A stretch of 64,000 nt of DNA from Bathynomus jamesi (Eukaryota; Arthropoda; Malacostraca; Isopoda; Cirolanidae), in contig JAJOZX010012256.1 in NCBI GenBank assembly GCA_023014485.1, positions 40,001 to 104,000 on the forward strand. The letters are read 5' to 3'. How positions within the stretch are numbered: the first letter of the stretch is position 1; each line of letters begins with the position of its first letter. The translations under genes and the position numbers were made by a program. Below, one piece after another: positions 53,179-63,710 of the stretch. Under the pieces are notes generated by a model. That model was not told where the DNA came from. It worked only from the letters and a program-made list of their open reading frames with translations, and made no database searches.

Positions 53179-56100
53179 TTACAAAACTATATTAATAAAT
53201 ACAAGGCAAATCAGGCTGCCTACAGAAGTTATCATTACCTTAACTTAAACTAAACTTAACCTAAACGTAAACTTAACGTAAGCTTAACCTAAACTTAAAC
53301 CTACAATATTAAATATTTAAATAACTGGCACTTGTACAAATAGAATAGGGGTTTATTTAGAGAGCTTGCGAGAAGGGTTAATATGAGTTTTATCGTACTC
53401 AGAATATCAAAAGCAAATATAATTATAAAATATTAAAGCATAATTTTCTCATCATTTTCATATAAGTCACTCTGCTCGCAGATGCGTCCTTACCAAATTA
53501 TGTAGATTTGAATATTATGACATTTTTGCGACATTTTTTTCCCACCCTCCCAATATTTGCCTGGTGACGTCATGAAAATATGATATATGAGCTATTTTTT
53601 TGCTACTCTGCGACTTAATTAGTTGGATGTTTTCTGTTCTGGCTATTTTTGTTTTTGTAATTGGATTCAGTTTGGTCGTGTTTGTGATAGAATTATGTTG
53701 TGCTGTTCGTGTGGTTTCTGACTTTGAGAACTTGATTCGTCATGTGCCCTAGATGAAGAGAAAGCATTGGATGTTTTTATTAATTACGGCGTTATTCTCT
53801 CATCCTAACTTGCCCGAAATGTGACAGTGAGTGCCTAATACGAAAAGATCAGAAGATATTTAGGTGAAAAAGCCAATATTAACCTGTTAGGCCAACTGAA
53901 TGCCCTTGATGATTGGTTAGGTTAAGTAATGATATTTTCGTTAGTTTTAGGCGTTTTAGGTTACTATTTCCACTTATGTTAGTTTTAGGGTTAGGTTAAT
54001 ACCAAAATACATTTTTCTAGTAATATTTGATGTGTTTTGTTTAAATTTTGACCTCCATTTCCCTTGAAAATAAGCCAAACTTCAAAGTACTATAACTTTG
54101 TTGGATCTCATTTCCGAGGGAAATGGAGGTCAGATTTGAACAAATCACATCAAATACTACTAGAAAAATGTATTTTGGTGTGTAAAATGACTGAGTTACT
54201 CAATATACATAATTACCGCGAGAAGTTGCGAGGTCTGTCTCCCAACTCCGTCTCCTAAAAAAATTCGGAAGAAAATAACTAATAAAACACCACTTACATA
54301 AATAACATTTCTCCAATAATAAAAAGCTTAAGTAGATGCATACATTATATATACATAGAAACAAATTTATAACACAGCCTACTTTTCTTGCAGAGGACAA
54401 TTCTTAGATTAGTGGTGTTACAGTATGCTCTCTCTGTCCAACCAAATCTAATATGAAAACATTTATGTATCACTCTAAAAGATATCTGAAAATAGCTCAA
54501 TATACACAATATTTTAGGATTTACAATCATGTACAGCATTAATGACTCACCTAATACAAATATTCCTTTACAGGGAAACCTTCGATAATACTTTTTTCTT
54601 ATTTTAAATTTTACTCCCTTTAATCACCAAAATTCCCACAGTTCAAGACCAGCTGTCCGCTTTCAAGCAACCAAAATTCAAAAGTCCAAGCACGCACGAA
54701 ATTCAGCCACGTATCACATACCATACAACCAACCACCCAACGGATCATCAAAAAATCACTACATGCACATTGTTACACTTCCCCACCCTAAGAATGAAAC
54801 AAAATTTCATTCTAACCATACATTCTATAGCACACTCACACACTCATGAGACACCGACAGACTGGTTTCCCTAATAAAATATTGCAAGTTCTTTAAATAC
54901 AAAAAGGGGAAAAAATAATACTGAATACTCAATTTACCTACACAAAACTATTAGCTCACCAATATTAACAAGCCTGTACATATATAAGTTACCTACACCA
55001 TCAATACACGTAATTACACTGATACGGAAGAACATACCCAATTATATACATATTTACAAGCAAGCACACTCCCTAGGCCCTAATTAACGAGATACACGAG
55101 TAAATTTATACCGATACAAATATGCTACCCCAAACCCGCAATATATACAGACAAATAAAATTATAATAAATATAAAATAAATTCAATTGTTGAACAAAAA
55201 CAGGGACCCCAAACATTTCAGAAAAACTTCTCTATACACTTTTAGCCATTTTCCCTTTTTTTTTTAAATTAATAAACTTAGGATAACAGAATAATCAGCG
55301 AAGCAGTTACATGCAGCCAGCCGTTTCTTTGCCAGGCATCTGCTCTTCATCTTCATATGATGAGAAACACGAAATTGTGTCCTTGAACATTCATTACCGC
55401 TGATTCTTTTCACCAAGCATTTCATCCAGAAATGGCTCAACCGTGCAAGCTGGCAAGTAGTTCTGCATAAACATTCACTGGCATTGATCCTGTTCACCAG
55501 CAGTTCATCCAGAAATGGCGCAATCGTGTCAGGTGGCACTGAGTTCTCTCTGGGTCCGTTAATTCGCTCATAAAAATTTTCTCCCTAGATACCCCTCTGT
55601 ATGATGTTTCGAACACATGCATAACCGTGCTCGTGCCCTAATTTCAATGAAAAAACATACCTATCCCTTATTACATTCTTAGTCATTAGCTATTTTAAAG
55701 TTCTAAAAAAAACAGCCGTACATTAATTTACGAGTAATTACTGCCAATACTAAATAAAAGTAGCTTATAAAACAAATAATTAATGCTATTTTCTCCATAA
55801 ATTACAAATTCTTATTGTCTATGACATGCAAATTTAGATACAGGAGTCTATTTTTCATATCCAAGTTTATATACAAGTTTAATTAGAGAGTAAAAAAATC
55901 CAAATACAATTTCGATAATATCAAAGAAATGCTACAAAACTTAGACATTTCTATTATGCCTAACCTTATACTCAATTGGATTGACTTGCACATTGGGAAT
56001 TTCCTGCACAGTACCCTTAGAACGAGTTCTAGGGACTGATTTCGGCTCCAGCTTCTCACTACACACTGCACTTTCAGTCTGTTCACTCTCTGTTCTAATA

Positions 56101-56608
56101 CACTCGATCCTTTCTAATTCGTGACCCACATTCTCGCTAACTCCTCTCTCTGACTGACTCACGTTGATGCTCATTCGACTGGCAGTACACGCATACCCTT
56201 CGATTTCCTCAAAACGTATTTTCCCACTAATAGACAATCTACCAATTGGAACCACACAACTAACCCTCCTAATATTCAAACATTTATCCTGCCTCTGCAC
56301 GCACTCATCACCCAAATCATCTCCCTCAAACACCGAGGACCCACAACCATTGCTCTCTTGATAACGTTTATTTCGTAGGTTTCCATCCACTCATCATATT
56401 CGTGCTCCCACAATGTGAGTGAACTGGGAGCTTATAAACTAATCTCGAGTACGAGTCCATGCCAAACTATCAGCGGTGAAAGTCGTCTGTGATACCACAT
56501 TCAGGACGGGGACAACCATGCCAACGGCACCCCGTCGAAGGAGTAAACCGTCTTCTCTCCGGTGAGTGAGTTCTCACTCAAACCATCGGCTGAAAAAGTA
56601 CAATCTCC
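53179..56608. other. Insertion/replacement of unknown origin within the P2 polymerase
   Basis: Polymerase similarity stops near 56610 and resumes near 53178, skipping about 1.4 kb of P1 coding sequence; 3.4 kb of unrelated sequence lies there. It contains a CTAAACTTAA-type tandem repeat (53230-53310), a foldback (54001-54179), and minus-strand frames 55264-55539 and 55941-56390. The tail of the latter (PRTRSKGTVQEIPNVQVNP) resembles the end of some Gypsy-type polyproteins, so a decayed LTR element is possible, but no LTR pair was found. Confidence 0.4.
54001..54179. repeat. Foldback with ~70-bp arms
   Basis: ACCAAAATACATTTTTCTAG … GACCTCCATTTCCCT on the left is mirrored by AGGGAAATGGAGGTC … AAAAATGTATTTTGGT on the right, with a spacer of about 45 bp. 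Confidence 0.85.
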
Positions 56609-56609
56609 C

Positions 56610-58057
56610 TTCTCAGCTTCTACCACTCGACTTACGCATTCGCACCTAGGGCTTTTACATTGAGCACATACCATATGACAGTCCTGACAATAGTTTAGCA
56701 GATCATCCGTAAACTCAAGGCACCCCTTACATAAATCATGATGGCTTCCATACTTACGGCTTTTATCATAGTTAACGTAAAGTGGTATAATATGTCTAAT
56801 AGGAAGATAGGTTGCACCTACCAGTCCTAAAATAAAATTAGGTTTTGTACGATCTCTCACACGGCTTTTAAATACATACTTTTTTTCTACCTTACCAATC
56901 CAAACCGAACACAACTATACTGTACGTACTCTCATTTCCCACTCCATTTTCACTAACTCTTCAGGACCATATTACAGTAAAAATTAAGTCTACAATCTCT
57001 AACCAACTTTTGCTCACGTTTTATAACCGGAGGCATCCAAATAGTTTTGTTTGTTATATTAGGAACGGCGAACATATGTGCAAGCATCACGGCCATAAAA
57101 CCACAACCACGATGAATAATTGTATGCCTTCTGTAAATCCCATAACTGTTAAAATTTAAAGTGTAGGGTGTAGCATCATGCCGCTCAACACGGAAGACTT
57201 GGTCAATATCAATCGTGAAATTTTCCAAGTAAACTTTGACCCGCTCTGCATATCTCCTTCTTCAATTCGGCTAGGATATAATCACTACCATCTGCCACCA
57301 ATTGTGTATAGGGTATTACTATCCAAAACATGTCCCTGGCCTCACCAACCGGTTCGAAGCCAAGCGCCAACTTCAACTCGGGCCTACCGACCCTCATTTA
57401 CGCTGAACAATACATGTTACAATGCATCGAACTACATTACGAAGCCCTTGCTCGAAGCCATCAGCGTAGACGATTCGTGGGTAAATCCTAACAGAGTACC
57501 TGTTCCTGACAAGAACAGGTGTCTTGCTTACATTGCGCATCAGCTTGATTGATGCGCCCCGTCTGAAGGATGAGTTGTTGATGTTGATGCTGATGTTGAT
57601 AATACGCGGGGTGTAGACGGATCAAAAGAAGAAGAAGAAGAAGAAGAAACTGGGACTTGGGGTGGTGCGTAGGCTGTAGATAGCTGAGGTGATGCGGTGC
57701 GAATTGAACTCCCTCGTATTGTTTGAGGGTTTGATATTGATGGGGTTGGTGTCGTTGGTGGTGACATTGTGTCCTCAGAACTACGCGTGGTACCAAATCT
57801 TGGGCGTTTTGAGGTACTACCTACCGTGGAGTGATTTTCAGCTATATCATCCTCCTCCTCCTCCATCACTGGGCACTTAACATCCGCGGAGGTTAAGGGT
57901 TATTGACTAAATCCTCGAGTGGTTCTTCCAATAGCAGAGCCGGACGGTTCCGGACCGAATCTACGAAACCGTACCCATTAGCAGAGCCGGATGTTGAAGA
58001 TACCGGCATAGCGTCTCGAGGGCCTTCTGAATCTTCATCAAGTTCTACATCTTCCAT
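56610..58057 (-). pseudogene. P2 Polinton DNA polymerase B, N-terminal part
   Basis: Minus-strand frames from about 58057 (ATG, acidic MEDVELDEDSEG) through 57869-57540 (acidic then Ser/Thr/Pro-rich, with a (GAA)n-encoded Ser run) and 57228-56953 (FTIDIDQVFRVERHDATPY, NFN-YGIYRR, RGCGFMAVMLAHMF). The last frame, 56914-56501, has KKYVFKSRVRDRTKP and the zinc-binding CKGC, CQDC, CAQCKSPRC. These align with P1 27.4-28.65 kb. Similarity ends at about 56610 just after EAEKGDC; later zinc, exonuclease and linker regions are missing. Confidence 0.75.
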
Positions 58058-58077
58058 AAGAATGTGTCACACAAAAG

Positions 58078-58270
58078 ATGGACTCTAGAAAAATTCAGGT
58101 TCTCGAGTCCAGCAATGTGTAATATAAATGGCGCCAAGGGTGTGGTAAAACTGTGTTTATGCTTAAAGTTATTAAAGATAGAGATGTTTTGTTCTCAGGC
58201 TACTCAGCCTACCAACCTATTTTCGAGAAATACAAAGATATTGTTTTATGCCATAAAGAGATTTATGTAG
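58078..58270 (+). pseudogene. P2 Polinton packaging ATPase, N-terminal fragment
   Basis: ATG 58078 lies about 20 bp from the start of the divergent P2 polymerase, as in P1. A frameshift within the Walker A region leaves GCGKT-type codons in the +1 frame, followed by FMLKVIKDRDVLF and PIFEKYKDIVLCHKE, matching P1 at about 27230-27080. Similarity ends near 58270 and the rest is missing; a mariner relic is inserted about 100 bp further on. Confidence 0.65.
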
Positions 58271-58370
58271 TGATGTACCGATGTACTCCTTTCAAGCTTA
58301 ATGTCCAAAACTGTCTCTTCACACCAATGTGATAAACATTACTGTTACTGTACTGAAGATGGCTAAGATA

Positions 58371-59044
58371 CGAGGGGCGGTCAGAAAATAAGTTTACACG
58401 GCGTAACTAAATTTCGTAACTAAAGGACCTACATTGATTATGTTTGTATCAGGTGAATTCGTTAATCATTGTTGGCAACACTGCCCGTCGATTCGGCTGC
58501 CATCTACCGTACATTGGTTATATGAGTCAGTTGAACATGGCGGTTCGACTGGAACAGTGCCCTGTCATTTCTGCAACGATATTCGAGTCTGTGGAGACAT
58601 GGGTTCATCACCGTACTCTGGAAACAAAACGTGCCAGCATGGAATGGAAACACCCTGGGTCCCCGCGACCAAAGAAGCTCAAGAGCGTCAGGTCCGCTGG
58701 CAAAGTGATGGTTACCGTGTTTTGGGACCACAAAAGCGTTTTGCTCGCAGACTTCATGCAAAAAACACAACAATCAATGCAGCTGCATATTGTTCAACAC
58801 TGGAACGTTTACGAGTGGCCATTAAACGTAAACGTCTTGGACTGCTCCGTACGGCAGGGCACTGTTTCAGTCGAGCCGCCATGTTCAACTGACTCATATA
58901 ACCAATGTACGGTAGATGGCAGCCGAGTCGACTTGCAGTGTTGTCAACAGTGATTAACGAATTCACCTGATATAAACATAATCAATGTAGGTCCTTTAGT
59001 TACGAAATTATAAGCCGTGTAAACTTATTTCTGACCGCCCCTCG
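58371..59044 (+). mobile_element. Mariner deletion derivative with ~190-bp inverted repeats
   Basis: Ends CGAGGGGCGGTCAGAAA and the matching TTTCTGACCGCCCCTCG are flanked by TA. The inverted repeats extend about 190 bp, through CATGGCGG(T/C)TCGACTG. Between them are mariner transposase scraps: HHRTLETKRASMEWKHPGSP and VMVTVFWDHKSVLLADFM (58444-58773), and YCSTLERLRVAIKRKR (near 58790-58840). The first catalytic segment and the last third are gone. This cannot be autonomous. Confidence 0.85.
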
Positions 59045-59165
59045 TAATTTAGAAAATATAGACTGACTTTGTTGTTTAATGAAATGACATGGCGACAAAA
59101 TATGCCCTTTTGTTTGCTTCGTTAAACACAAATGTATAAAAAGTGACGAAATACCTACAGTAAAG

Positions 59166-59208
59166 GACACCAGATACTTGGTATCTACGATACTGTGCCC
59201 TTTGTTAT
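59166..59208 (+). pseudogene. Polinton polymerase C-terminal scrap
   Basis: ACCAGATACTTGGTATCTAC and GATACTGTGCCCTTTG match the last codons of the polymerase genes ending at 31221 and 34942 (VPGTYDTVPFGY). About 45 bp only, on plus. It hints at a further rearranged Polinton copy to the right of P2. Confidence 0.5.
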
Positions 59209-59342
59209 AACGATAACTATAGAACCTTCAATGTTATTATATTTTTAAAATACATGTTATGTACAAATTTTCTTTTCAATGTATTTTTTTTACATACTTT
59301 GATATTTTTCCTACTTTTTTCATTTTGCATCTTCTTATATTA

Positions 59343-59343
<1 letters not shown>

Positions 59344-59398
<55 letters not shown>
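59344..59398. repeat. (TA)n microsatellite
   Basis: Pure TA tract. Confidence 0.95.
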
Positions 59399-59399
<1 letters not shown>

Positions 59400-59400
<1 letters not shown>

Positions 59401-59586
59401 GGTGGCATTAGGTGCACCTTTTTTTGCTAGAGCTTTGCGGAGAAAAACATGGAAATTTGAAGAGGAGACACTATGGTCGGGGGCTCGACTCCCGATGATG
59501 AATGTGAGTTTGTATGATTATAAATGTATATTAATATATTAGGTCATTAAGTCGGTTGGGTATGACTGGAATAAAGATATCTTGGT

Positions 59587-59626
<40 letters not shown>

Positions 59627-60373
59627 AATCTTGATTTATTTGTTCATAGAATGTTTATAAGGTTGTCTTAAATAGTTATTTAGTCCTAATTAAGTTTGTC
59701 ATACATTGGGAAGCATAGTGTATATCATTGCTCCTGAGGGGTCATGCAGTTGTACCATACGAGATATTTCTATAAATATAATATCTGAACAAGGTAATTT
59801 TTATTGAAGTTAAAATGTTTCATTCTCATTTCTTTGTTATAATACTTATTATCGGGGTTCGAAGCGTTGTTGAAGGGTGTGAAGTTTCTTTATAAGAGTT
59901 ACGCACGTGTAAGAGTGAATGGTATCTTGAGTGAGTGGTTTGAAATAAATGTCGGTGTTAGACAAAGATATGTGATGTTTCTGTGAAAGTCATTCAAATA
60001 GATTTTTAACTGATATGTATTCGTAAAGGTTAGTTAAATAACAAGAATAAACTTGAAGTATAAAACATATTTATTAATATACTAATAAAATAATATGAAA
60101 ATAAACAAATATACTTAAGACTGACTTAGTGAGGTTAATAGTAATGATTGGAAAGTTTACCCGATGAAGCCCTGGCAAACGCTTTAGTAGAAAATGGGAT
60201 AGAGTAAAGGTTATTTGTTTAATACATTTCGTTACTGTTTATACAAATGTAAAGTAGCTAACCTAATTTTAGATTATATACTATTGGTTATAAGAAAGAG
60301 AAAATGGTGGTGATTGTAGAATATGCACCATGTGATTATAGAGTTGTAGAAGAGGAAGAAGATTTTTCGGACA
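59400..60373. other. No gene recognised; (GA)n tract inside
   Basis: Apart from a GA repeat at about 59591-59627 nothing is recognised. The plus frame 60304-60567 runs across two repeat elements and is not credible. Confidence 0.5.
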
Positions 60374-60381
60374 CTCTAGAG

Positions 60382-60464
60382 CAGTGGTACTCATTGGGCG
60401 GCTCGCGAGCCAAATATACATATATAGCGCATTTGGCTCACGAGCCGCGCAATGAGTACCACTG
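60382..60464. mobile_element. 83-bp hAT MITE with perfect 8-bp target duplication
   Basis: CAGTGGTACTCATTGGGCGG at the left is matched by the reverse complement at the right (…CGCAATGAGTACCACTG); only about 20 bp of loop separate the arms. CTCTAGAG occurs at 60374-60381 and 60465-60472, an 8-bp duplication that fits the hAT preference nTnnnnAn. It is one of the smallest possible MITEs. Confidence 0.9.
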
Positions 60465-60665
60465 CTCTAGAGCAAGGCTTCCCAACCTTGGGGTCGCGAA
60501 GATCATATTTGGGATCCCGAACCGATCTGATAATTTTATTTTCAATTCTCTTCCTACGGCCGTCTGACAAGATATTTATGAATTATGAATGTAGTTGCAT
60601 ATAACAGCTGAAATCCGGTCCCTTCCGGCCCATAATAAATGCTGTACTTATGAAGTGTGAATATA

Positions 60666-61882
60666 CAGGGTGTACATAAAGTCAGGATCTATTTTTGTGA
60701 AGCATTTGGAAATTATATGGAATTCAATCATAAAATGATAAAGTGGTAACATTTATTAAATAATTAAGAGTAGGATTCGACGTGACGCCCATCAGTATCC
60801 CTGCACAGCTCAAATCGTTCCGCAGCATTTCTAAACACATTCTGGAGCATTTGCGGGGTTATGTTATCTGCAGCAGTTCGTATACGTGTACGTAAGTTTT
60901 CAAGACTCGTAATCTTCGTCTGATAGACGTGCGATTTGATAAAGCCCCATGCAAAGAAATCTAAAGGGGTTAAATCTGGTGATCTCGCTGGCCAAGGTCT
61001 GTTGCTTCCGCGTCCGATCCAGCGATTTGGAAAACGTCCATTTAGATAATCCTGAACAATTTTGTGGCATAGTGACAAGGAGCACCATCATGATAGACGA
61101 CGGTACTAACAATCCTATCCCCAATCAGCTGAGGTTCAAGGAATTGCTGCAACATGTCCAGATAAATAAGCCCCGTAACTGTAGCTTCAGCAAAGAAAAA
61201 AGGACCATAAACCTTAGATTTTGTTAAACCCATCCAGACATTAACTTTAGGTGAGTCTCTTTCCCAATTTTGGACGAAATCATTCAGTCTTTCATCTGCC
61301 CAAATTCGACAGTTATGGCGATTTACTTTTCCACATGTATGGAAAGTGGCTTCATCACTAAAGAGAATGTTGTCCATTAAATTATCACTCCAGATTTGTT
61401 CTACGAGATCAGCACACACAGCACTTCGTCGAGGGAAATCTTCCTCATGTAAATCATGTAAAACCTGCAAATGATAGCTTTTCTTCTGCAAATTAACTTT
61501 CAGAATTTTGTGCACAGATGACGTCGGAAGGCCGAGTCTGTGTGATGCAGCACGAACGGACGTACGTGGCTCCTCAGTGATAATTCCACGTACTGCATTC
61601 ACGGTAAGATCTGACATACACGGTCGTCCTGATCTTGCTTCATCATTTACAGATCCCGTTCGTTTAAATTTGTTCACCAATTTTCGTATTGTCTTGTCTA
61701 TTGGCCCCGGCTTATGAAATCTCCTTCTAAACTTCTCTCTGATGTCATTGTATTTCTTTCCCTCGATTCGCCAAATTACTATTGCCACACGCTCTTCTGT
61801 ATTCATTCTAAGGGCTTCTGAAAAGAAAAATAGAAAAAATAATTATTTCACAAAAATAGATCCTGACTTTATGTACACCCTG
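60666..61882 (-). mobile_element. Mariner/Tc1-like element, nearly complete
   Basis: Termini CAGGGTGTACATAAAGTCAG and the reverse complement at the right, continuing GATCTATTTTTGTGA, give perfect inverted repeats of about 35 bp, flanked by TA. Length 1,217 bp, filled by one minus-strand transposase. Confidence 0.9.
60764..61806 (-). pseudogene. Mariner/Tc1-like transposase with one frameshift
   Basis: ATG 61806 (MNTEERVAIVIWRIEG) starts an N-terminal helix-turn-helix region, an AT-hook-like linker ARSGRPC and a second HTH (RAASHRLGLPTSSVHKIL). The catalytic part has FSDEATFH (first Asp) and VVYHDGAPCHY (second Asp). A frameshift near 61060 moves to the frame 61078-60764, which holds WIGRGSNRPWPARSPDLTP and LDFFAWG (third acidic residue) and ends at 60764. 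Total about 345 residues, the normal family size. One lesion only, so this is a young copy by comparison with 46432-47730. Confidence 0.85.
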
Positions 61883-62407
61883 TATAAAATAACTTTTGGG
61901 GAGTTTGTCGGATTTCGACCCGTGTTTGGGGTCTTGAATTGTGTGAACATGATTTTCGGGATCGCACATGATGAAGGTTGGGAAATATTCTTGAGTCTGC
62001 TATTATCCAACTTACAAATAACTTTAACATGAGCACAGGTCTTTTTCAACTCGATCCCATTGTTTTGAATTCGTTCAGAACAGATTTAAACAAGAAGGGC
62101 AGAGTGCTAAAACTCTGGTAATTTTCCCTTATAAATTTGTATGCTCCTCTTACAATTTTTATTTTTCAATTTATTTTATTTCTTATTTTTTTTTGTGACC
62201 TATATATCATTCAGGCAATATCTATAAAATTGGTTGTAAACAATCCATTTGATCTTGTGTTGAATTCGGGCAAAGTTCTAAAATTGGTAGTTTTCCTTAC
62301 AAATTTGTATGCTCCTCCCACAATTTTTATTTCTATATTATATATATATATATATATATGTTTTTTCTTGTAACCTATATATAGTCTTCAACTCTTTATT
62401 TACTTCA

Positions 62408-62447
62408 GTGTTCCTGAGGATGTCATTAGACGAAAGCGCTTGAGCAC
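62408..62447 (+). ncRNA. Hammerhead-ribozyme-like motif (plus strand)
   Basis: CTGAGGA at 62414-62420 fits the conserved CUGANGA core; GAAA is at 62432-62435. Between them GTC-ATTA-GAC forms a 3-bp stem II with one extra U on the 5' side. GCGC can form a minimal stem III, followed by UU at the cleavage position. GTGTTC (62408-62413) pairs with GAGCAC (62442-62447) as a 6-bp stem I with one G-U pair. Such minimal stem III hammerheads are known from Penelope-like elements and retrozymes. The extra U departs from the canonical form, so activity is unproven. Confidence 0.45.
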
Positions 62448-62485
62448 CACTCTGTTTCCTTTCCTTCGTGGTTTTATTCATTATA

Positions 62486-62709
62486 CACGGTGAACCAAAA
62501 GTAGGTGGACAGTAGGTTGAATACGGTTTGTGTTATATTATATTATAACTATGGTGTTCATTATAACTATGGTGTTTGTGTTTTATTATATTAAATATTA
62601 TAACTAAATTTATTTAAATTTTATTTTGTATTATAGTATACAAAAAAATTAAATATGTATTCTCAAAATAAACGTTATCATTTACTGTCCACCTACATTT
62701 GGTTCACCC
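62486..62709. mobile_element. ~224-bp MITE with GGTGAACCAAA ends
   Basis: GGTGAACCAAAAGTAGGTGG at the left is mirrored by CCACCTACATTTGGTTCACC at the right, continuing ACAGTA; TA flanks both sides. The inside is AT-rich without coding sequence. TA target and ends suggest a Tc1/mariner-type MITE. Confidence 0.8.
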
Positions 62710-62924
62710 TATATATACCGTATATAAGTTTACTGATTCAATGTACAGTATTTGCATAATTCTTTCTTAAGTACGTTAATCATAATTGGCAACTTAGTTC
62801 ACAATCTGACCAGATTTTCCAAACTAATTAATAATAAACAATTTTAAAAGTATGTAGTTTTTCTAGTGATTTATCTGTAACGAGAAACATTTATTTATTA
62901 TTATTGGTACCAATTATTGATTGT

Positions 62925-63355
62925 AAATTACACAGGCCTGCGAGTGAGAACTTTGTAAGAAAGATTTTATAACTCAATTGCACTTGAAATGACTGTAACT
63001 AATGCGAACATCACAAAAAACAAAATCAGGTTAAATATATTTTAAATCAAAAACAATTTCTTTGTTTAATATCAGTATTATGAAAAATAAAATGAAGGTT
63101 TATTATTTCAATTTAAATAAATTAATTCTCTCTTTGTTAAGGGAAACTGACTTATTTTCATCCGATCTGAAACTCAAACACAAACTTTTTATACATTCAT
63201 AATACATGCTTAATTGTTTATTTACTTTTAAATATGTAGTTTTCTGTTATTTACATCGATATATAAATATCTTCTGTTATGTGAACTAATAATTTTACTG
63301 CGCAACAAATTTCGTTATAAAATTGCGTGTGTTAAGATTCTTATTATTATTATAA

Positions 63356-63390
<35 letters not shown>

Positions 63391-63490
63391 GACTGTAAAT
63401 TACACAAGCCTGCGAGTAAGAACTTTGTAAGAGAGATTTTCTTACTAATAACCGATTTTATATAACTGAATTACACTTGAAATGAAATGA
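62925..63490 (+). repeat. Local direct repeat of ~80 bp around (TTA)n
   Basis: ATTGATTGTAAATTACACA, then GCCTGCGAGT and AACTTTGTAAGA at 62912-63000, recur at 63390-63485 with a small insertion in the second copy. The tract (TTA)n at about 63337-63391 lies just before the second copy. Confidence 0.75.
63337..63391. repeat. (TTA)n microsatellite
   Basis: Trinucleotide TTA/ATT repeat with one interruption. Confidence 0.95.
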
Positions 63491-63671
63491 AAACGTTTAT
63501 TGGCAAACTATAGTCCATATGACAAATATTATGAAGCTACATTATGCAGATAGACTAACATATAAGTGTTTAACCAACATACCTATTATTATTTACCTTC
63601 AATTCAATTCATATATATGTATGAAAAGAAGGACCAACACAACAGCAAACATTTTCGTTTATTTTTTATAT

Positions 63672-63710
63672 TTCAGACGTTTCGACAAATCTTTTGTCAT
63701 CATCAGTGAA
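63672..63710 (-). ncRNA. Hammerhead-ribozyme-like motif (minus strand)
   Basis: Read on minus: TTCA, then CTGATGA (63706-63700), an extra T, a 6-bp hairpin GACAAA-AGA-TTTGTC, then GAAAC-GTC and TGAA. TTCA pairs with TGAA as stem I, and the very short AC/GT stem III ends in GUC, the usual cleavage triplet. This layout matches the minimal hammerheads reported in Penelope-like retroelements. The single U between CUGAUGA and stem II is non-canonical. Neighbouring sequence (AACGAAAATGTTTGCTGTTG on minus) may be the rest of the element's terminal repeat. Confidence 0.5.

Larger units (their letters stand above)
60473..61993. mobile_element. hAT-like repeat split by a mariner-like element
   Basis: Left end CAAGGCTTCCCAACCTTGGG and right end, read on minus, CAAGAATATTTCCCAACCTT share a TTCCCAACCTT core; GCGAAGATCATATTTGGGATC is loosely mirrored by GATTTTCGGGATCGC. 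Such ends are common in hAT-type repeats. Removing 60666-61882 leaves about 300 bp without coding capacity. Confidence 0.5.

Noticed and set aside
57178..57552. 124-codon plus-strand frame opposite the P2 polymerase
   Set aside because: The minus strand here aligns with P1 polymerase codons, so the plus frame is a shadow.
60304..60567. 87-codon plus-strand frame
   Set aside because: It runs through the 83-bp MITE and the hAT-like repeat end; chance frame.
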